Source: Pseudonocardia asaccharolytica DSM 44247 = NBRC 16224
Lineage (GTDB): Bacteria > Actinomycetota > Actinomycetes > Mycobacteriales > Pseudonocardiaceae
NCBI RefSeq assembly: GCF_000423625.1
Contig: NZ_AUII01000022.1
Coordinates: forward strand, 21,966 to 85,965
Direction of reading: 5' to 3'
Length of the DNA stretch: 64,000 nt
Shown: positions 19,133 through 27,800 of the stretch, piece by piece
How the letters are laid out: every line of letters begins with the position of its first letter
Numbering within the stretch: the first letter of the stretch is position 1
The notes under the pieces: generated by a model
Seen by the model: the letters and a program-made list of their open reading frames with translations, nothing else
What the model was told of the DNA's origin: nothing
Databases searched by the model: none
Program-made: the position numbers and the translations under genes

Positions 19133-20980
19133 ATGGTGCCCTCGGCCGACCCCGCCGCCACGCATCTCGCCCCGCTGGCGTTCACCGTCCCGATCATCGT
19201 CGCGTGCCTGCTGCTCGCGCTGGGCCGGCGGCTGCCCCGGTGGGCCGTCGACGGGCTCGCCACCACGACCGCCGCCGCCGTCGCCGGCATCGACGTCCTG
19301 CTGCTTATGGCCGCCCGCGACGGCCGGGTCGTCACCTGGGCGGGCGGCTGGACACCCGTCGACGGCACCACCGTCGGCATCGCGCTCGTCGCGGACCCGC
19401 TCGGGGTGGGTGCCGCGCTGATCGCGGCCATCCTGATGCTGTGCGCCCTGGTCTTCAGCTGGCGCTACTTCGACTCGGCCGAAGCACACCTGCACGCGCT
19501 GATGCTGCTGTTCCTGGCCGGGATGACCGGCTTCGTACTGACCGGCGACCTGTTCAACATGTTCGTGTTCTTCGAGCTGATGGGCGCGGTCGCCTACGCC
19601 CTGACCGGGTTCAAGATCGAGGACCCGACGTCGGTGCACGGGGCGCTCTCCTTCGGCGTCGTGAACTCGCTCGGCGCCTACCTCACGCTCTGCGGGATCG
19701 GCATCCTCTACGCCCGCACCGGCGAACTCGGGCTCGCCCAGCTGGCGGTCGCGCTGCGGGGCAACCCGCCGGAGGCCCTGCTCGTCACGGCATTCGTGCT
19801 GGTCCTGACCGGCTGGCTGGTGAAGGCGGCGATGGTGCCGTTCCACTTCTGGACCGCGGATGCCGAGGCCGTCGCGCCCACGCCGGTGTGTCTGCTGTTC
19901 TCCGGAATCATGGTCGCGCTCGGGGTCTACGGCACCTTCCGCGTGTACCACGTGGTGTTCGCCCCGGTGCTGCCGGCGCCCGGCGTCCAGTGTCTGTTCC
20001 TCGTGTTCGGTGCGGTGACCGCGGTCGTCGGCGCGGTCATGTGCTTCGCCCAGCGGCACCTCAAGCGGCTGCTCGCCTACTCGACGATCGCACACGTCGG
20101 GTTGTTCCTGCTGGCGTTCGGCACCCTGGATGCGGCGGGGACCGAGGGCGGGGCGCTCTACGTGGCGGGCCACGCCGGCATCAAGTCGGCGCTGTTCCTG
20201 ATGTCCGGGGTGATCCTCAACCGGTACGGCAGCGTCGACGAGATCGACCTGCACGGGCGCGGCCGCCATGCCGTGCTGCTGCCGTGGCTCATGCCGCTGG
20301 CCGGGCTCGCGCTGGCGGGCCTGCCGCCGTTCGGGCTCGGCATGGGCAAGGCGGTCGCCGAGGAGGCGGTCGCCACGGCGGGGGGATGGTGGGCCGTCGC
20401 GGTGTTCGTGCTGGTCTCCGCGGCGACCGGGGGCGCGGTCATCCGGGCCGCGCTGCGGATCTACCGCGGTACGGGGCGCGCCCCGGAGGCGTCCCCGCCC
20501 GGGACGGAGGAAACCAGCGGGACCGACGAGGAGGCCGAGGTCTCCGGCCTGCTGCAACGGGTGCCGCTGACGATGCTCGTCCCGATCGTGGTGCTGCTGC
20601 TGGGTGCCCTCGCGCTCGGTGTCGTCCCCGGGGTGTCCGAGGCGTTCCATGCGGCCGCGAGCCGGTTCACCGACGGAGCCGGGTACGTGGCGCGGACGCT
20701 CGGCGCCCCCGCGCCGCTGCCGGCACCGACGGCACCGAGCGGATGGACGCTCTCCGGGGTCGCGCTGAGCCTGCTGTCCTCGGCCATGGCGCTCGCGTTC
20801 GCACTGGCCGCGCTGCACCACGACCGGCTGCCCGCGACGCTGCGGGCGGCGGCGCGTCCCGTGGCACCGGTGCTGCGCGGCGTGCGCGCGCTGCACTCCG
20901 GGCACGTCGGCGACTACGTCGCCTGGTTGTTCGTCGGTGTCGCCGTGCTCGGGGCGTTCCTCGCGGCCGGGGCGCTGTAG
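19133..20980 (+). CDS. mrpD: Mrp/Mbh-type antiporter subunit D (NuoL/M/N family)
   Basis: The 615-residue protein is the only large antiporter-like subunit in this operon. It has about 14 predicted helices and the conserved charged residues of the family: the Glu in FNMFVFFELMGAVAY, the Lys in GWLVKAAMVPFHFWTADAEA, and LLAYSTIAHVGLFLLAFG. A hydrophilic loop (GTEETSGTDEEAEVSG) interrupts the C-terminal part. It is the last gene of the operon and is convergent with cimA. Length is at the upper end for MrpD. The lack of a separate MrpA suggests it carries ion transport alone. Confidence 0.92.
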   Translation: MVPSADPAATHLAPLAFTVPIIVACLLLALGRRLPRWAVDGLATTTAAAVAGIDVLLLMAARDGRVVTWAGGWTPVDGTTVGIALVADPLGVGAALIAAILMLCALVFSWRYFDSAEAHLHALMLLFLAGMTGFVLTGDLFNMFVFFELMGAVAYALTGFKIEDPTSVHGALSFGVVNSLGAYLTLCGIGILYARTGELGLAQLAVALRGNPPEALLVTAFVLVLTGWLVKAAMVPFHFWTADAEAVAPTPVCLLFSGIMVALGVYGTFRVYHVVFAPVLPAPGVQCLFLVFGAVTAVVGAVMCFAQRHLKRLLAYSTIAHVGLFLLAFGTLDAAGTEGGALYVAGHAGIKSALFLMSGVILNRYGSVDEIDLHGRGRHAVLLPWLMPLAGLALAGLPPFGLGMGKAVAEEAVATAGGWWAVAVFVLVSAATGGAVIRAALRIYRGTGRAPEASPPGTEETSGTDEEAEVSGLLQRVPLTMLVPIVVLLLGALALGVVPGVSEAFHAAASRFTDGAGYVARTLGAPAPLPAPTAPSGWTLSGVALSLLSSAMALAFALAALHHDRLPATLRAAARPVAPVLRGVRALHSGHVGDYVAWLFVGVAVLGAFLAAGAL

Positions 20981-21020
20981 CCGGGGCAGGGCTCCGTGCA
21001 CACCGAGCACCGCTCCGGGG

Positions 21021-22673
21021 CTACTCGGCGCTCACCGGCGCCGCAGCCGCGGCGCCGCGCAGCCGCAACGCCGCGTAGGCCAGCGCGTCGACCAGGGCCA
21101 GCCACGACGCCTCGACGACGTTGCCGTGCACCCCGATCGTCGTCCAGGAGCCCGCCTGGTCGCTCGACTCCACCAGCACCCGGGTGACGGCGTCGGTGCC
21201 GTGCCCGGCCCCCGACCCGCCCGGGGCGAGCAGCCGCACCTTGAAGTCGGAGAGCTCCACGTCCTCCAGCCACGGCCGCGACGGGGTGAGCGCCGCCCGC
21301 AGCGCCGCGTCCAGGGCGTTGACCGGGCCGTTGCCCTCCCGGGTGGCGATCAGCCGCTCACCGTCGACGATCAGCTTCACCGTCGCCTCGCTCATCACCA
21401 CGCCGTCGGCCCGGTGCTCGATGATCGCCCGATAGGACTCCAGCGTGAACGGCACGGCGTCCTGCTCGCCCATCGCGGAGCGCATCAGCAGCTCCAGCGA
21501 CGCGTCGGCGGCCTCGAACGTCCAGCCCTGCGCCTCGCGCTGCTTCACCGTGGCCACGACCGAGGAGACCGCGTCGGGGTGGCCGGCCAGGTCCAGGCCG
21601 AGCTCGGTGCCCTTGAGCTCGACGCTGGCCCGGCCGGCCATCTCGGTGACCAGCACCCGCTGCCCGTTGCCGACAACCTCGGGGTCCATGTGGTTGTACA
21701 ACTCCGGGTCCACCTTGATCGCACTCGCGTGCAGCCCCGCCTTGTGGGCGAACGCCGACGCCCCGACATAGGCCTGGTGGGTGTCGGGGGCGATGTTGGC
21801 GATCTCCGCCAACGCGTGCGAGGTGCGGGTCAGCTCGCCGAACGCACCGTCCGGTAGGACCGGCATGTCCAGCTTGGTCACCAGGTTCCCGAGGACGGCG
21901 AACAGGTCGGCGTTGCCGGCCCGCTCGCCGTAGCCGTTGGCGGTGCACTGCACGTGTGTCACCCCGGCCTGCACCGCGGTCACGCTGTTGGCGACCGCGC
22001 AGCCGGTGTCGTCCTGGCAGTGGATGCCCAGCCGGAAGCCGGTGCGCTGTGCCACCTCGGCCACCACCTCGGCGATGGAGAGCGGCAGCATCCCGCCGTT
22101 GGTGTCGCAGAGCACCACGACATCCGCACCGGCCGTCATCGCAGCCTCGAGGACGCGCAACGCGGTGTCCGGGTCGAATCGGTAGCCGTCGAAGAAGTGC
22201 TCGGCGTCGAGGAACACCCGCCTGCCCTCGGCGCGCAGGAACGCCACCGTGTCGGCGACCATCGCGCAGTTCTCCGCGACGTCGGTGCGCAACGCCCGCT
22301 CGATGTGCCGCCGGTCGGACTTGGCGACCAGCGTGACCACGGGTGCCTGGGCCTCGAGCAGTGCGCGGACCTGCGGATCCTCGGCGGCCGTCAGCCCGGC
22401 GCGGCGGGTGGAGCCGAAGGCGACCAGCACGGCATGCCGCAGTGTCAGCTCACCAGCCGCGGCGCGGGCGAAGAACTCGGTGTCCTTGGGCAGCGCACCC
22501 GGCCAGCCGCCCTCGATGAAGCCGACGCCCAGCGCGTCGAGGTGGTGTGCGACGGCGAGCTTGTCGGCGACGGAGTAGCTGATGCCCTCGCGCTGGGCCC
22601 CGTCGCGCAGCGTCGTGTCATAGACGTGGAACGCGTCGCCGAGCGGGGTGCCGGCGGGCTGGGTGCGGGACAT
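21021..22673 (-). CDS. cimA: (R)-citramalate synthase
   Basis: CimA condenses pyruvate with acetyl-CoA to citramalate, a threonine-independent route to 2-oxobutyrate and isoleucine. The 550-residue protein belongs to the isopropylmalate/homocitrate synthase family: VYDTTLRDGAQREGISYSV, GFIEGGWPGALPKD, the metal-binding IHCQDDTGCAVAN, TANGYGERAGNADL, and a C-terminal LeuA-type regulatory domain. I chose ATG at 22673 because the catalytic domain begins there and a CTCCTGG-complement site (CCAGGAG) lies upstream. Reading further upstream would cross the attenuator. Expression is probably controlled by the leader peptide and terminator at 22710-22807. Functional separation from 2-isopropylmalate synthase rests on family resemblance. 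Confidence 0.93.
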   Translation of the reverse strand: MSRTQPAGTPLGDAFHVYDTTLRDGAQREGISYSVADKLAVAHHLDALGVGFIEGGWPGALPKDTEFFARAAAGELTLRHAVLVAFGSTRRAGLTAAEDPQVRALLEAQAPVVTLVAKSDRRHIERALRTDVAENCAMVADTVAFLRAEGRRVFLDAEHFFDGYRFDPDTALRVLEAAMTAGADVVVLCDTNGGMLPLSIAEVVAEVAQRTGFRLGIHCQDDTGCAVANSVTAVQAGVTHVQCTANGYGERAGNADLFAVLGNLVTKLDMPVLPDGAFGELTRTSHALAEIANIAPDTHQAYVGASAFAHKAGLHASAIKVDPELYNHMDPEVVGNGQRVLVTEMAGRASVELKGTELGLDLAGHPDAVSSVVATVKQREAQGWTFEAADASLELLMRSAMGEQDAVPFTLESYRAIIEHRADGVVMSEATVKLIVDGERLIATREGNGPVNALDAALRAALTPSRPWLEDVELSDFKVRLLAPGGSGAGHGTDAVTRVLVESSDQAGSWTTIGVHGNVVEASWLALVDALAYAALRLRGAAAAAPVSAE

Positions 22674-22709
22674 CGGGTGTCTCTCCTGGTCGTGAGGTTT
22701 CGGGGCAAC

Positions 22710-22775
22710 AAAAAAGACCCCCCGCGGGGTGCGAGAGGTCTGCGCGTCGGCCGTGGTGCTGGTCAGCCGACGCGC
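22710..22775 (-). promoter_or_regulatory. cimA transcription attenuator: alternative hairpins and terminator
   Basis: In the minus direction two structures are visible. The first is a 10-bp perfect stem (22766-22775 with 22742-22751), whose 5' arm is the last codons of the leader peptide. The second is a GC hairpin (22716-22741) followed by six T residues, a standard terminator, ending about 36 nt before the cimA start. Stalling of the ribosome at the Val-Ile-Ile-Ile codons would prevent the first stem from forming. Confidence 0.75.
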
Positions 22776-22807
22776 TGGCGAATGATGATCACGCTGAGGT
22801 AGCGCAC
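22763..22807 (-). CDS. BCAA-rich attenuator leader peptide of cimA
   Basis: A 14-codon frame starting with GTG encodes VRYLSVIIIRQRVG followed by TGA. Three consecutive Ile codons with adjacent Val and Leu are what is expected of a leader peptide sensing branched-chain aminoacyl-tRNA. An in-frame TGA sits two codons upstream, so the start cannot be earlier. A GAGAG stretch precedes the GTG but is very close, so initiation may instead use the internal GTG with a better-spaced site. The position directly before a stem, terminator and cimA is the main support. Confidence 0.75.
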   Translation of the reverse strand: MRYLSVIIIRQRVG

Positions 22808-22966
22808 CTCTCAAGTCTTGCACGGGTGCCACGGCGACGCCGCACCGCCCCCGGAATCTGCGCGAGGCAGCCCTTTGGGGGTGTTGCGGGCCGGGTCGGC
22901 CAACCAGGATGGGCGGTGAGTCGGCGGACACCGTGGTCCGCCGACCGTCCGGTCTGGAGGTACCCG

Positions 22967-23281
22967 GTGCCCCACCAGCTCACCGCGCTCTACAACCGTC
23001 CCGAGGACCCGGCCGCGTTCGACCGGTACTACGACGAGGTGCACACCCCGCTGGCCGCGAAGCTGCCCGGGCTGCGCAGCTTCCTGGTCAACCGCCCCGG
23101 GCCCGACGCGGACGGCAACCCGCCGCCCTACCACCTCATCGCCGTCCTCACCTTCGACTCGGCGGAGGCATTCGGGGCCGCGCTGAACGGGCCGGAGGGC
23201 AAGGCCGCCGTCGCGGATCTGCCGAATTTCGCGGGAGCCGGGGTGACCATCCTCAACGGGCCCGCCGAGGCGGTCGTCTGA
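22967..23281 (+). CDS. EthD-domain protein
   Basis: This 104-residue protein is a small ferredoxin-like (dimeric alpha+beta barrel) protein of the EthD family. Features are LYNRPEDPAAFDRYYDEVHTPLA, GLRSFLVNRPG, PYHLIAVLTFDSAEAF and EGKAAVADLPNFAGAGVTIL. EthD was first found beside a cytochrome P450 for ethyl tert-butyl ether degradation; most members have no known activity. GTG at 22967 is preceded by a CTGGAGG ribosome site. It is convergent with the acyl-CoA ligase and divergent from cimA. No catabolic partner is evident. Confidence 0.9.
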   Translation: MPHQLTALYNRPEDPAAFDRYYDEVHTPLAAKLPGLRSFLVNRPGPDADGNPPPYHLIAVLTFDSAEAFGAALNGPEGKAAVADLPNFAGAGVTILNGPAEAVV

Positions 23282-23305
23282 CGGATCGGTCGAGGACCGG
23301 CGCGA

Positions 23306-24838
23306 TCAGGCGGGCGCAGCCACCGCATGGCGCAGTGCGCGCCGCAGGATCTTGCCCGCCGGCGACCGCGGGACCACGTCGACGATGCGCACCTCGGCGA
23401 TCCGCTTGTAGCCGGCCACCCGCTCGGCGACAAACGCCGCCACCGCGTCCGGATCGAGTTCGCCGCGGGGCGCCACGAACGCGACCGGCACCTCCCCGCG
23501 ATCCGGGTCGGGCCTGCCGAGGACCGCCGCGTCGGCGACCGCGGGGTGCGTCACGAGCAGCGCCTCCAGCTCGGCGGGCGGCACCTGGAACCCGCCGACC
23601 TTGATCAGCTCCTTGACCCGGTCGAGGATGACGATCTCGCCGGTCGCCGACAGCGTGGCGAGGTCGCCGGTCCGCAGCCAGCCGTCGGCGTCGATCATTT
23701 CGGCGGTCGCCGCCTCGTCGCGCAGATAACCGGCCATCACCTGCGGGCCGCGCACCCACAGCTCGCCGACCTCGGCCGCCTCGGCCCCACTGTGCGGGTC
23801 GACCAGCCGGATCTCGGTGCCCGGCACCGGTTCGCCGACGCTGCCGTCGGCGTGCGGGGCGGCCGGGTCGCGCCGGCCCATCGCGATCAGGGTGCTGGTC
23901 TCGGTCATCCCGTAGGCCTGCACCACCCGCCTGCCGAGCCGAGCGGCGCAGTCGCGTTGCACCGCGGCGGGCAGCGGCGCCGATCCGGATACGACGAGCT
24001 CCAGCGACGAGAGGTCGTAGCGATCGACGGCCGGATGGCGGGCCAGCGCGAGCACGATCGGCGGCGCCGCGGGCAGGATCGTCCCCCGGTGCTCCTGGAT
24101 CAGGGCCAGGCACTCCTCGAGGTCGAACCGCGGCTGGGTCACCACCGTCGCCCCGCCGTGCAGCGCCAGGAAGATCCCGGAGAAGCTCCCCGCGGCGTGG
24201 AAGTACGGGAGCGCGGCGAGCACGACGTCGTGCGGGGTGGCGGCCGTCCAGGCCTCGCCCTGAAGCACGTTCGCGACGATGTTGCGGTGGGTCAGGCGCA
24301 CCCCCTTGGGCAGCCCGGTGGTGCCCGACGAGTACGGCAGCAGCGCGGTGTCGGCAGGCGAGATCGCGACGGGCCGGAGCGGCGCGGTCTCGGCGAGCAG
24401 CGCCGCGAACGGGATGGTGCCCGGTGCCTCCCCACCGGCGAGCACGATCCGGGCGTCGCCCGCGGCCTCCCGGGCGCGGTCGAGGAACGGCGGCACCGTG
24501 AGGACGAAGCGCGCGCCCGAGTCGGTGAGCTGCGCCGCGATCTCGCCGGTGGTCCACAGCGGGTTGATCCCGTTCACCGCGCCGCCCGCGGTCAGCGCGC
24601 CGAGCAGCGCGAGCGGCCACTCCGGGACGTTCGGCGCCAGCACGGCCAGCACGTCCCCCTTCCGGAACCCGCGCGCGGCCAGCCCGGCCGCGATGCGCCC
24701 GGCGGCCGGGGCGAGCTCGTCGTAGCGGACCGCGCGGCCGGTGCGGCCGTCGACGAACGCGGGGCGCCCGCCGTGCCTGGCGGACCCGGCGAGCAGGAAC
24801 GTCGGCAGGTCGAGCTCGGGGATGGGCTGCATGGTCAT
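23306..24838 (-). CDS. AMP-dependent acyl-CoA synthetase (4-coumarate-CoA ligase-like)
   Basis: The 510-residue enzyme is of the ANL superfamily and should activate a carboxylic acid as acyl-AMP, then acyl-CoA. Motifs: the P-loop-like LLPYSSGTTGLPKGVRLTHRN, the adenylation motif QAYGMTETSTLI, the hinge motif DGWLRTGDLATL, and the catalytic lysine in PRSPAGKILRRAL. I chose ATG at 24838 because GAGGAGG lies about 8 nt upstream. It is divergent from a large LuxR-family regulator 85 bp away, which may control it. Substrate is not determinable; aryl or medium-chain acids are typical. Confidence 0.93.
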   Translation of the reverse strand: MTMQPIPELDLPTFLLAGSARHGGRPAFVDGRTGRAVRYDELAPAAGRIAAGLAARGFRKGDVLAVLAPNVPEWPLALLGALTAGGAVNGINPLWTTGEIAAQLTDSGARFVLTVPPFLDRAREAAGDARIVLAGGEAPGTIPFAALLAETAPLRPVAISPADTALLPYSSGTTGLPKGVRLTHRNIVANVLQGEAWTAATPHDVVLAALPYFHAAGSFSGIFLALHGGATVVTQPRFDLEECLALIQEHRGTILPAAPPIVLALARHPAVDRYDLSSLELVVSGSAPLPAAVQRDCAARLGRRVVQAYGMTETSTLIAMGRRDPAAPHADGSVGEPVPGTEIRLVDPHSGAEAAEVGELWVRGPQVMAGYLRDEAATAEMIDADGWLRTGDLATLSATGEIVILDRVKELIKVGGFQVPPAELEALLVTHPAVADAAVLGRPDPDRGEVPVAFVAPRGELDPDAVAAFVAERVAGYKRIAEVRIVDVVPRSPAGKILRRALRHAVAAPA

Positions 24839-24923
24839 CGCGACCTCCTCGGTGGCTGGGCCACCAGCCAATTCCTGGACGCACCCGCCGCGCGCCGGGG
24901 ATACTCCCTAGGTTTTGGAGCCG

Positions 24924-27734
24924 ATGACCCGAAGCGTCGCCACCGAGCACCCGCTCCTCGAGCGAGACGCCGAGCTGCGCGCCCTCGACGCCGTGATCGC
25001 CGCGGCCATGGCCGGTCGCGGGGGTGCGCTGCTGGTGGAGGGCGCCGCGGGGATCGGCAAGACCCGGCTGCTGGACCTCGCCGCGGCGAGGGCGGCCGAG
25101 CATGGGATGCGCGTGCTGACGGCGCGGGCCGGGCCGCTGGAGCGCGACTTCGCGTTCGGGGTCGTGCGGATGCTGCTCGAACCGGCGCTGTCCCGGTCGG
25201 ACCCCGACCGGCGGGCCCGGCTGCTCGAAGGTGCCGCGCGCTGGGCCGCGCCGGTGCTCGACGGCCCGACGGCGGGGGTTTCCACCGATACCGCGGCGAC
25301 GTTGCACGGCCTGCACTGGCTGGTCGCCGCGCTGGCCGAGGAGCGGCCGCTGCTACTGGCGGCCGATGACCTGCACTGGGCCGACGCGGCGTCGCTGCGG
25401 GCGCTGGCCTACCTGTTGCGCCGCGCCGCCGCGCTGCCGCTGCTGCTCGCGCTCGCCACCCGCCCGGCCGAGCCCGGCGCCGGATCCGACCTGCTGCAAG
25501 AGCTGGCGGCCGACCCGCTGACCACCACGCTGCATCCCGGCCCACTCAGCCTCGCCGCCACCGAGCAGCTGGTCCGCACCGTGCTCGGCGAGCCCGAACC
25601 CGCCTTCACCGAGGTCTGCCACGACGTCGCCGCGGGCAACCCGCTGCTGCTCGGCGCGCTGCTGCGGTCGCTGCATGCGGCGGGCGTCGCACCCGTCGAG
25701 GCCACGACCGCAGCGGTCCGCGACCGGGCGCCCGCCATCGTCGCGACGTTCGTGCTGCCGCGGCTGCGGCATCTGCCGCCGCCCGCCGCGGCGGCCGCCC
25801 GCGCGCTCGCGCTGCTCGGTCCCGGCGCGACCCTGCGGCACGTCGCCGCCGTGGCCCGGCTGCACCCGGACCACGCCGCCACCGCGGTCGACCAGCTCAC
25901 CGCGGTCGAGCTGCTGGTCGCCGATCCCCCGCTGCGGTTTGCCCATCCGCTGCTCGCCCAGGCTGTCGTCGAGCACATGCCGGCCGGGGAACGGCACGCC
26001 GCCCACCGCGCCGCCGCCCGGGAGCTGGCTGCCGACGCCGCGCCGCCCGAGGCCGTCGCCGCGCACGTGATGCTCGTCGAGCCGCTGCGTGACGACTGGG
26101 TCGTGGAGCGGCTGCGCGCAGCCGCGGACGCCGCGCTGGGCAAGGGCGCCCCGCAGGCGGCCGTCAGCTATCTGGAACGGGCGCTGGCCGAGCCGCCGTC
26201 CCCGCGGCTGCGCGCCGAGGTGCTCTTCGAGCTGGGCTCGGCCCAGACCCACCTCGGCCCGGCCCAGGGACTGTCCCGGCTCGAGGAGGCCCTCGCGCTC
26301 ACCGCCGAGCCGGACACGCGCGCCCGGGTGGCGCTGCGGCTGGCCCGCGGGCTGGAGACGGCCTGGGAGCTGCCGCGGGCGCTGGCGGTGCTGCAGCGGG
26401 CGGTGACCGAGGCCGACGCCGAGCCCGGCGTGGACCCCGGGTTGCGGTTGCTGTTGGAGGCCGAGTTCGTCGGACTTGCCCGCTCCCGCCCGGAGACGCG
26501 CGCCGCGGCGCTCGACCGGCTACGCCTGCTGGCCCCGCGGGCCCGGCCGGACTCCACCGCGGGCTGCATCCTGCTCGCGGTGTCGGCCATGGAGACGTTG
26601 CAGCGGCCGGGCCGCTCCGCCGAGGCGGTCGCGCAGGCCGAGCGGGCGCTGGCCGGCCTCGGCCGGATCGAGGCCGGCCCCTTCACCACCGGCGTGCTCT
26701 ACCTGGCTGCCCCGGTGCTCGCGGCGGCCGGGGAGCTCGACGCGGCGTTCCGGGTGGCCGACGCCGCGGTCGCCGACGCCCGGGAGCGGGTCGCGCACAT
26801 CGAGCTGGGTGCCGCGCTCGCCTCGCGGGCGGACATGGGCTTCCGCCGCGGTGCGCTGCTCGACGCCGAGGCCGACGCCCGGCTGGCCCAGGACATGATC
26901 TGCGAGTTCGGCGTCGTCTACCCCCGGCCGCTGGTGCTGGGCTTCCTGCTTCCCGTCCTGGTCGCGCGCGGACAGCTGGCGACGGCCGAGCAGGAACTGT
27001 GCGCGCTCGAGGCCGGCCGCAACCACGTCCATCTGCTCCTCGGGGCCGGCAGGCTGCGGATGGCGCAGGACCGCCCCGCCGAGGCGCTCGAGCACCTGCT
27101 CGCGGCCGGGCGCAGACTGGCCACGCGCGACTGGACGCATCCAGGGCTCATCCCGTGGGAGACCGACGCCGCGCTCGCCTACCACCGGCTGGGCCGCCTC
27201 GAGCAGGCCCGCGAGCTCGCCGACAGCGCGCTGGCCGCTGCCCGCCGCTACGCCGCACCCGTCGCGACGGGCGTCGCCCTGCGCACCGCGGGGCTGGTCG
27301 ACGGCAGTCTCGACGCGCTGCGCGAGGCCGTCGACGTCCTCGCGGGCACCGCGGCGCGGCTCGAGCACGCACACGCCCTCGTCGAGTTCGGGGCCGCGCT
27401 GCGCCGGTCCGGCCATCGGGCCGATGCGCGGGAGCCGCTGCGCGCCGGGCTCGATATCGCGCACCGCTGCGCGGCGACCGTCCTCTCCGCCCGGGCGACC
27501 GAGGAGCTGCTCGCGGCGGGGGCGCGCCCGCGCCGCCCGCACCGCACCGGAGTGGAGGCGCTGTCCCCCAGCGAACGGCGGGTGGCGCGGCTGGCCGCCG
27601 ATGGTCTGAGCAACCGGGAGATCGCGCAGGCGCTGTTCGTCACCGCGAAGACCGTCGAGGTTCACCTTTCGGCCTGCTATCGCAAGCTCGGCATCGCTTC
27701 GCGGGGAGAGTTGGGCTGCACTATGGCTCCATAA
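24924..27734 (+). CDS. large ATP-binding LuxR-family (LAL) transcriptional regulator
   Basis: The 936-residue protein has the LAL layout. An N-terminal AAA/STAND ATPase has Walker A GAAGIGKTRLL near residue 45 and Walker B LLLAADDLHWAD. A long alpha-helical TPR-like middle follows. The C-terminal LuxR helix-turn-helix reads LSPSERRVARLAADGLSNREIAQALFVTAKTVEVHLS. Such proteins integrate a ligand signal with ATP to activate transcription, often of catabolic or secondary metabolic genes. ATG at 24924 has a GGAG just upstream; a TTG nine bases earlier is possible. The divergent acyl-CoA ligase is the obvious candidate target. The stop lies within TATGGCTCCATAATG, partly repeated 43 bp downstream. 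Confidence 0.93.
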   Translation: MTRSVATEHPLLERDAELRALDAVIAAAMAGRGGALLVEGAAGIGKTRLLDLAAARAAEHGMRVLTARAGPLERDFAFGVVRMLLEPALSRSDPDRRARLLEGAARWAAPVLDGPTAGVSTDTAATLHGLHWLVAALAEERPLLLAADDLHWADAASLRALAYLLRRAAALPLLLALATRPAEPGAGSDLLQELAADPLTTTLHPGPLSLAATEQLVRTVLGEPEPAFTEVCHDVAAGNPLLLGALLRSLHAAGVAPVEATTAAVRDRAPAIVATFVLPRLRHLPPPAAAAARALALLGPGATLRHVAAVARLHPDHAATAVDQLTAVELLVADPPLRFAHPLLAQAVVEHMPAGERHAAHRAAARELAADAAPPEAVAAHVMLVEPLRDDWVVERLRAAADAALGKGAPQAAVSYLERALAEPPSPRLRAEVLFELGSAQTHLGPAQGLSRLEEALALTAEPDTRARVALRLARGLETAWELPRALAVLQRAVTEADAEPGVDPGLRLLLEAEFVGLARSRPETRAAALDRLRLLAPRARPDSTAGCILLAVSAMETLQRPGRSAEAVAQAERALAGLGRIEAGPFTTGVLYLAAPVLAAAGELDAAFRVADAAVADARERVAHIELGAALASRADMGFRRGALLDAEADARLAQDMICEFGVVYPRPLVLGFLLPVLVARGQLATAEQELCALEAGRNHVHLLLGAGRLRMAQDRPAEALEHLLAAGRRLATRDWTHPGLIPWETDAALAYHRLGRLEQARELADSALAAARRYAAPVATGVALRTAGLVDGSLDALREAVDVLAGTAARLEHAHALVEFGAALRRSGHRADAREPLRAGLDIAHRCAATVLSARATEELLAAGARPRRPHRTGVEALSPSERRVARLAADGLSNREIAQALFVTAKTVEVHLSACYRKLGIASRGELGCTMAP

Positions 27735-27800
27735 TGCGGCTGGGCCCACTCCCGGGAACGCGTCATGACTCCATAATGCGGCGTAGGGCGGCTGGGGCGG

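Noticed and set aside
16800..20980. Membrane-bound hydrogenase operon
   Set aside because: Only the antiporter module is present. No hydrogenase large/small or NuoB/C/D-like subunits follow; the next gene is cimA on the other strand.
16800..20980. NADH dehydrogenase (nuo) operon fragment
   Set aside because: MrpE, MrpG and MrpB-type motifs (SITPGTFVVD, GHLTPGGGFQGG) are not found in complex I.
22710..22807. T-box riboswitch upstream of cimA or ilvB
   Set aside because: I see no T-box consensus bulge or specifier stem. A short BCAA-rich frame next to alternative hairpins fits ribosome-mediated attenuation better.
22674..22931. Extended N-terminus for cimA starting at 22931
   Set aside because: It would translate through the leader peptide, terminator and T-run; the catalytic domain begins right at the ATG at 22673.
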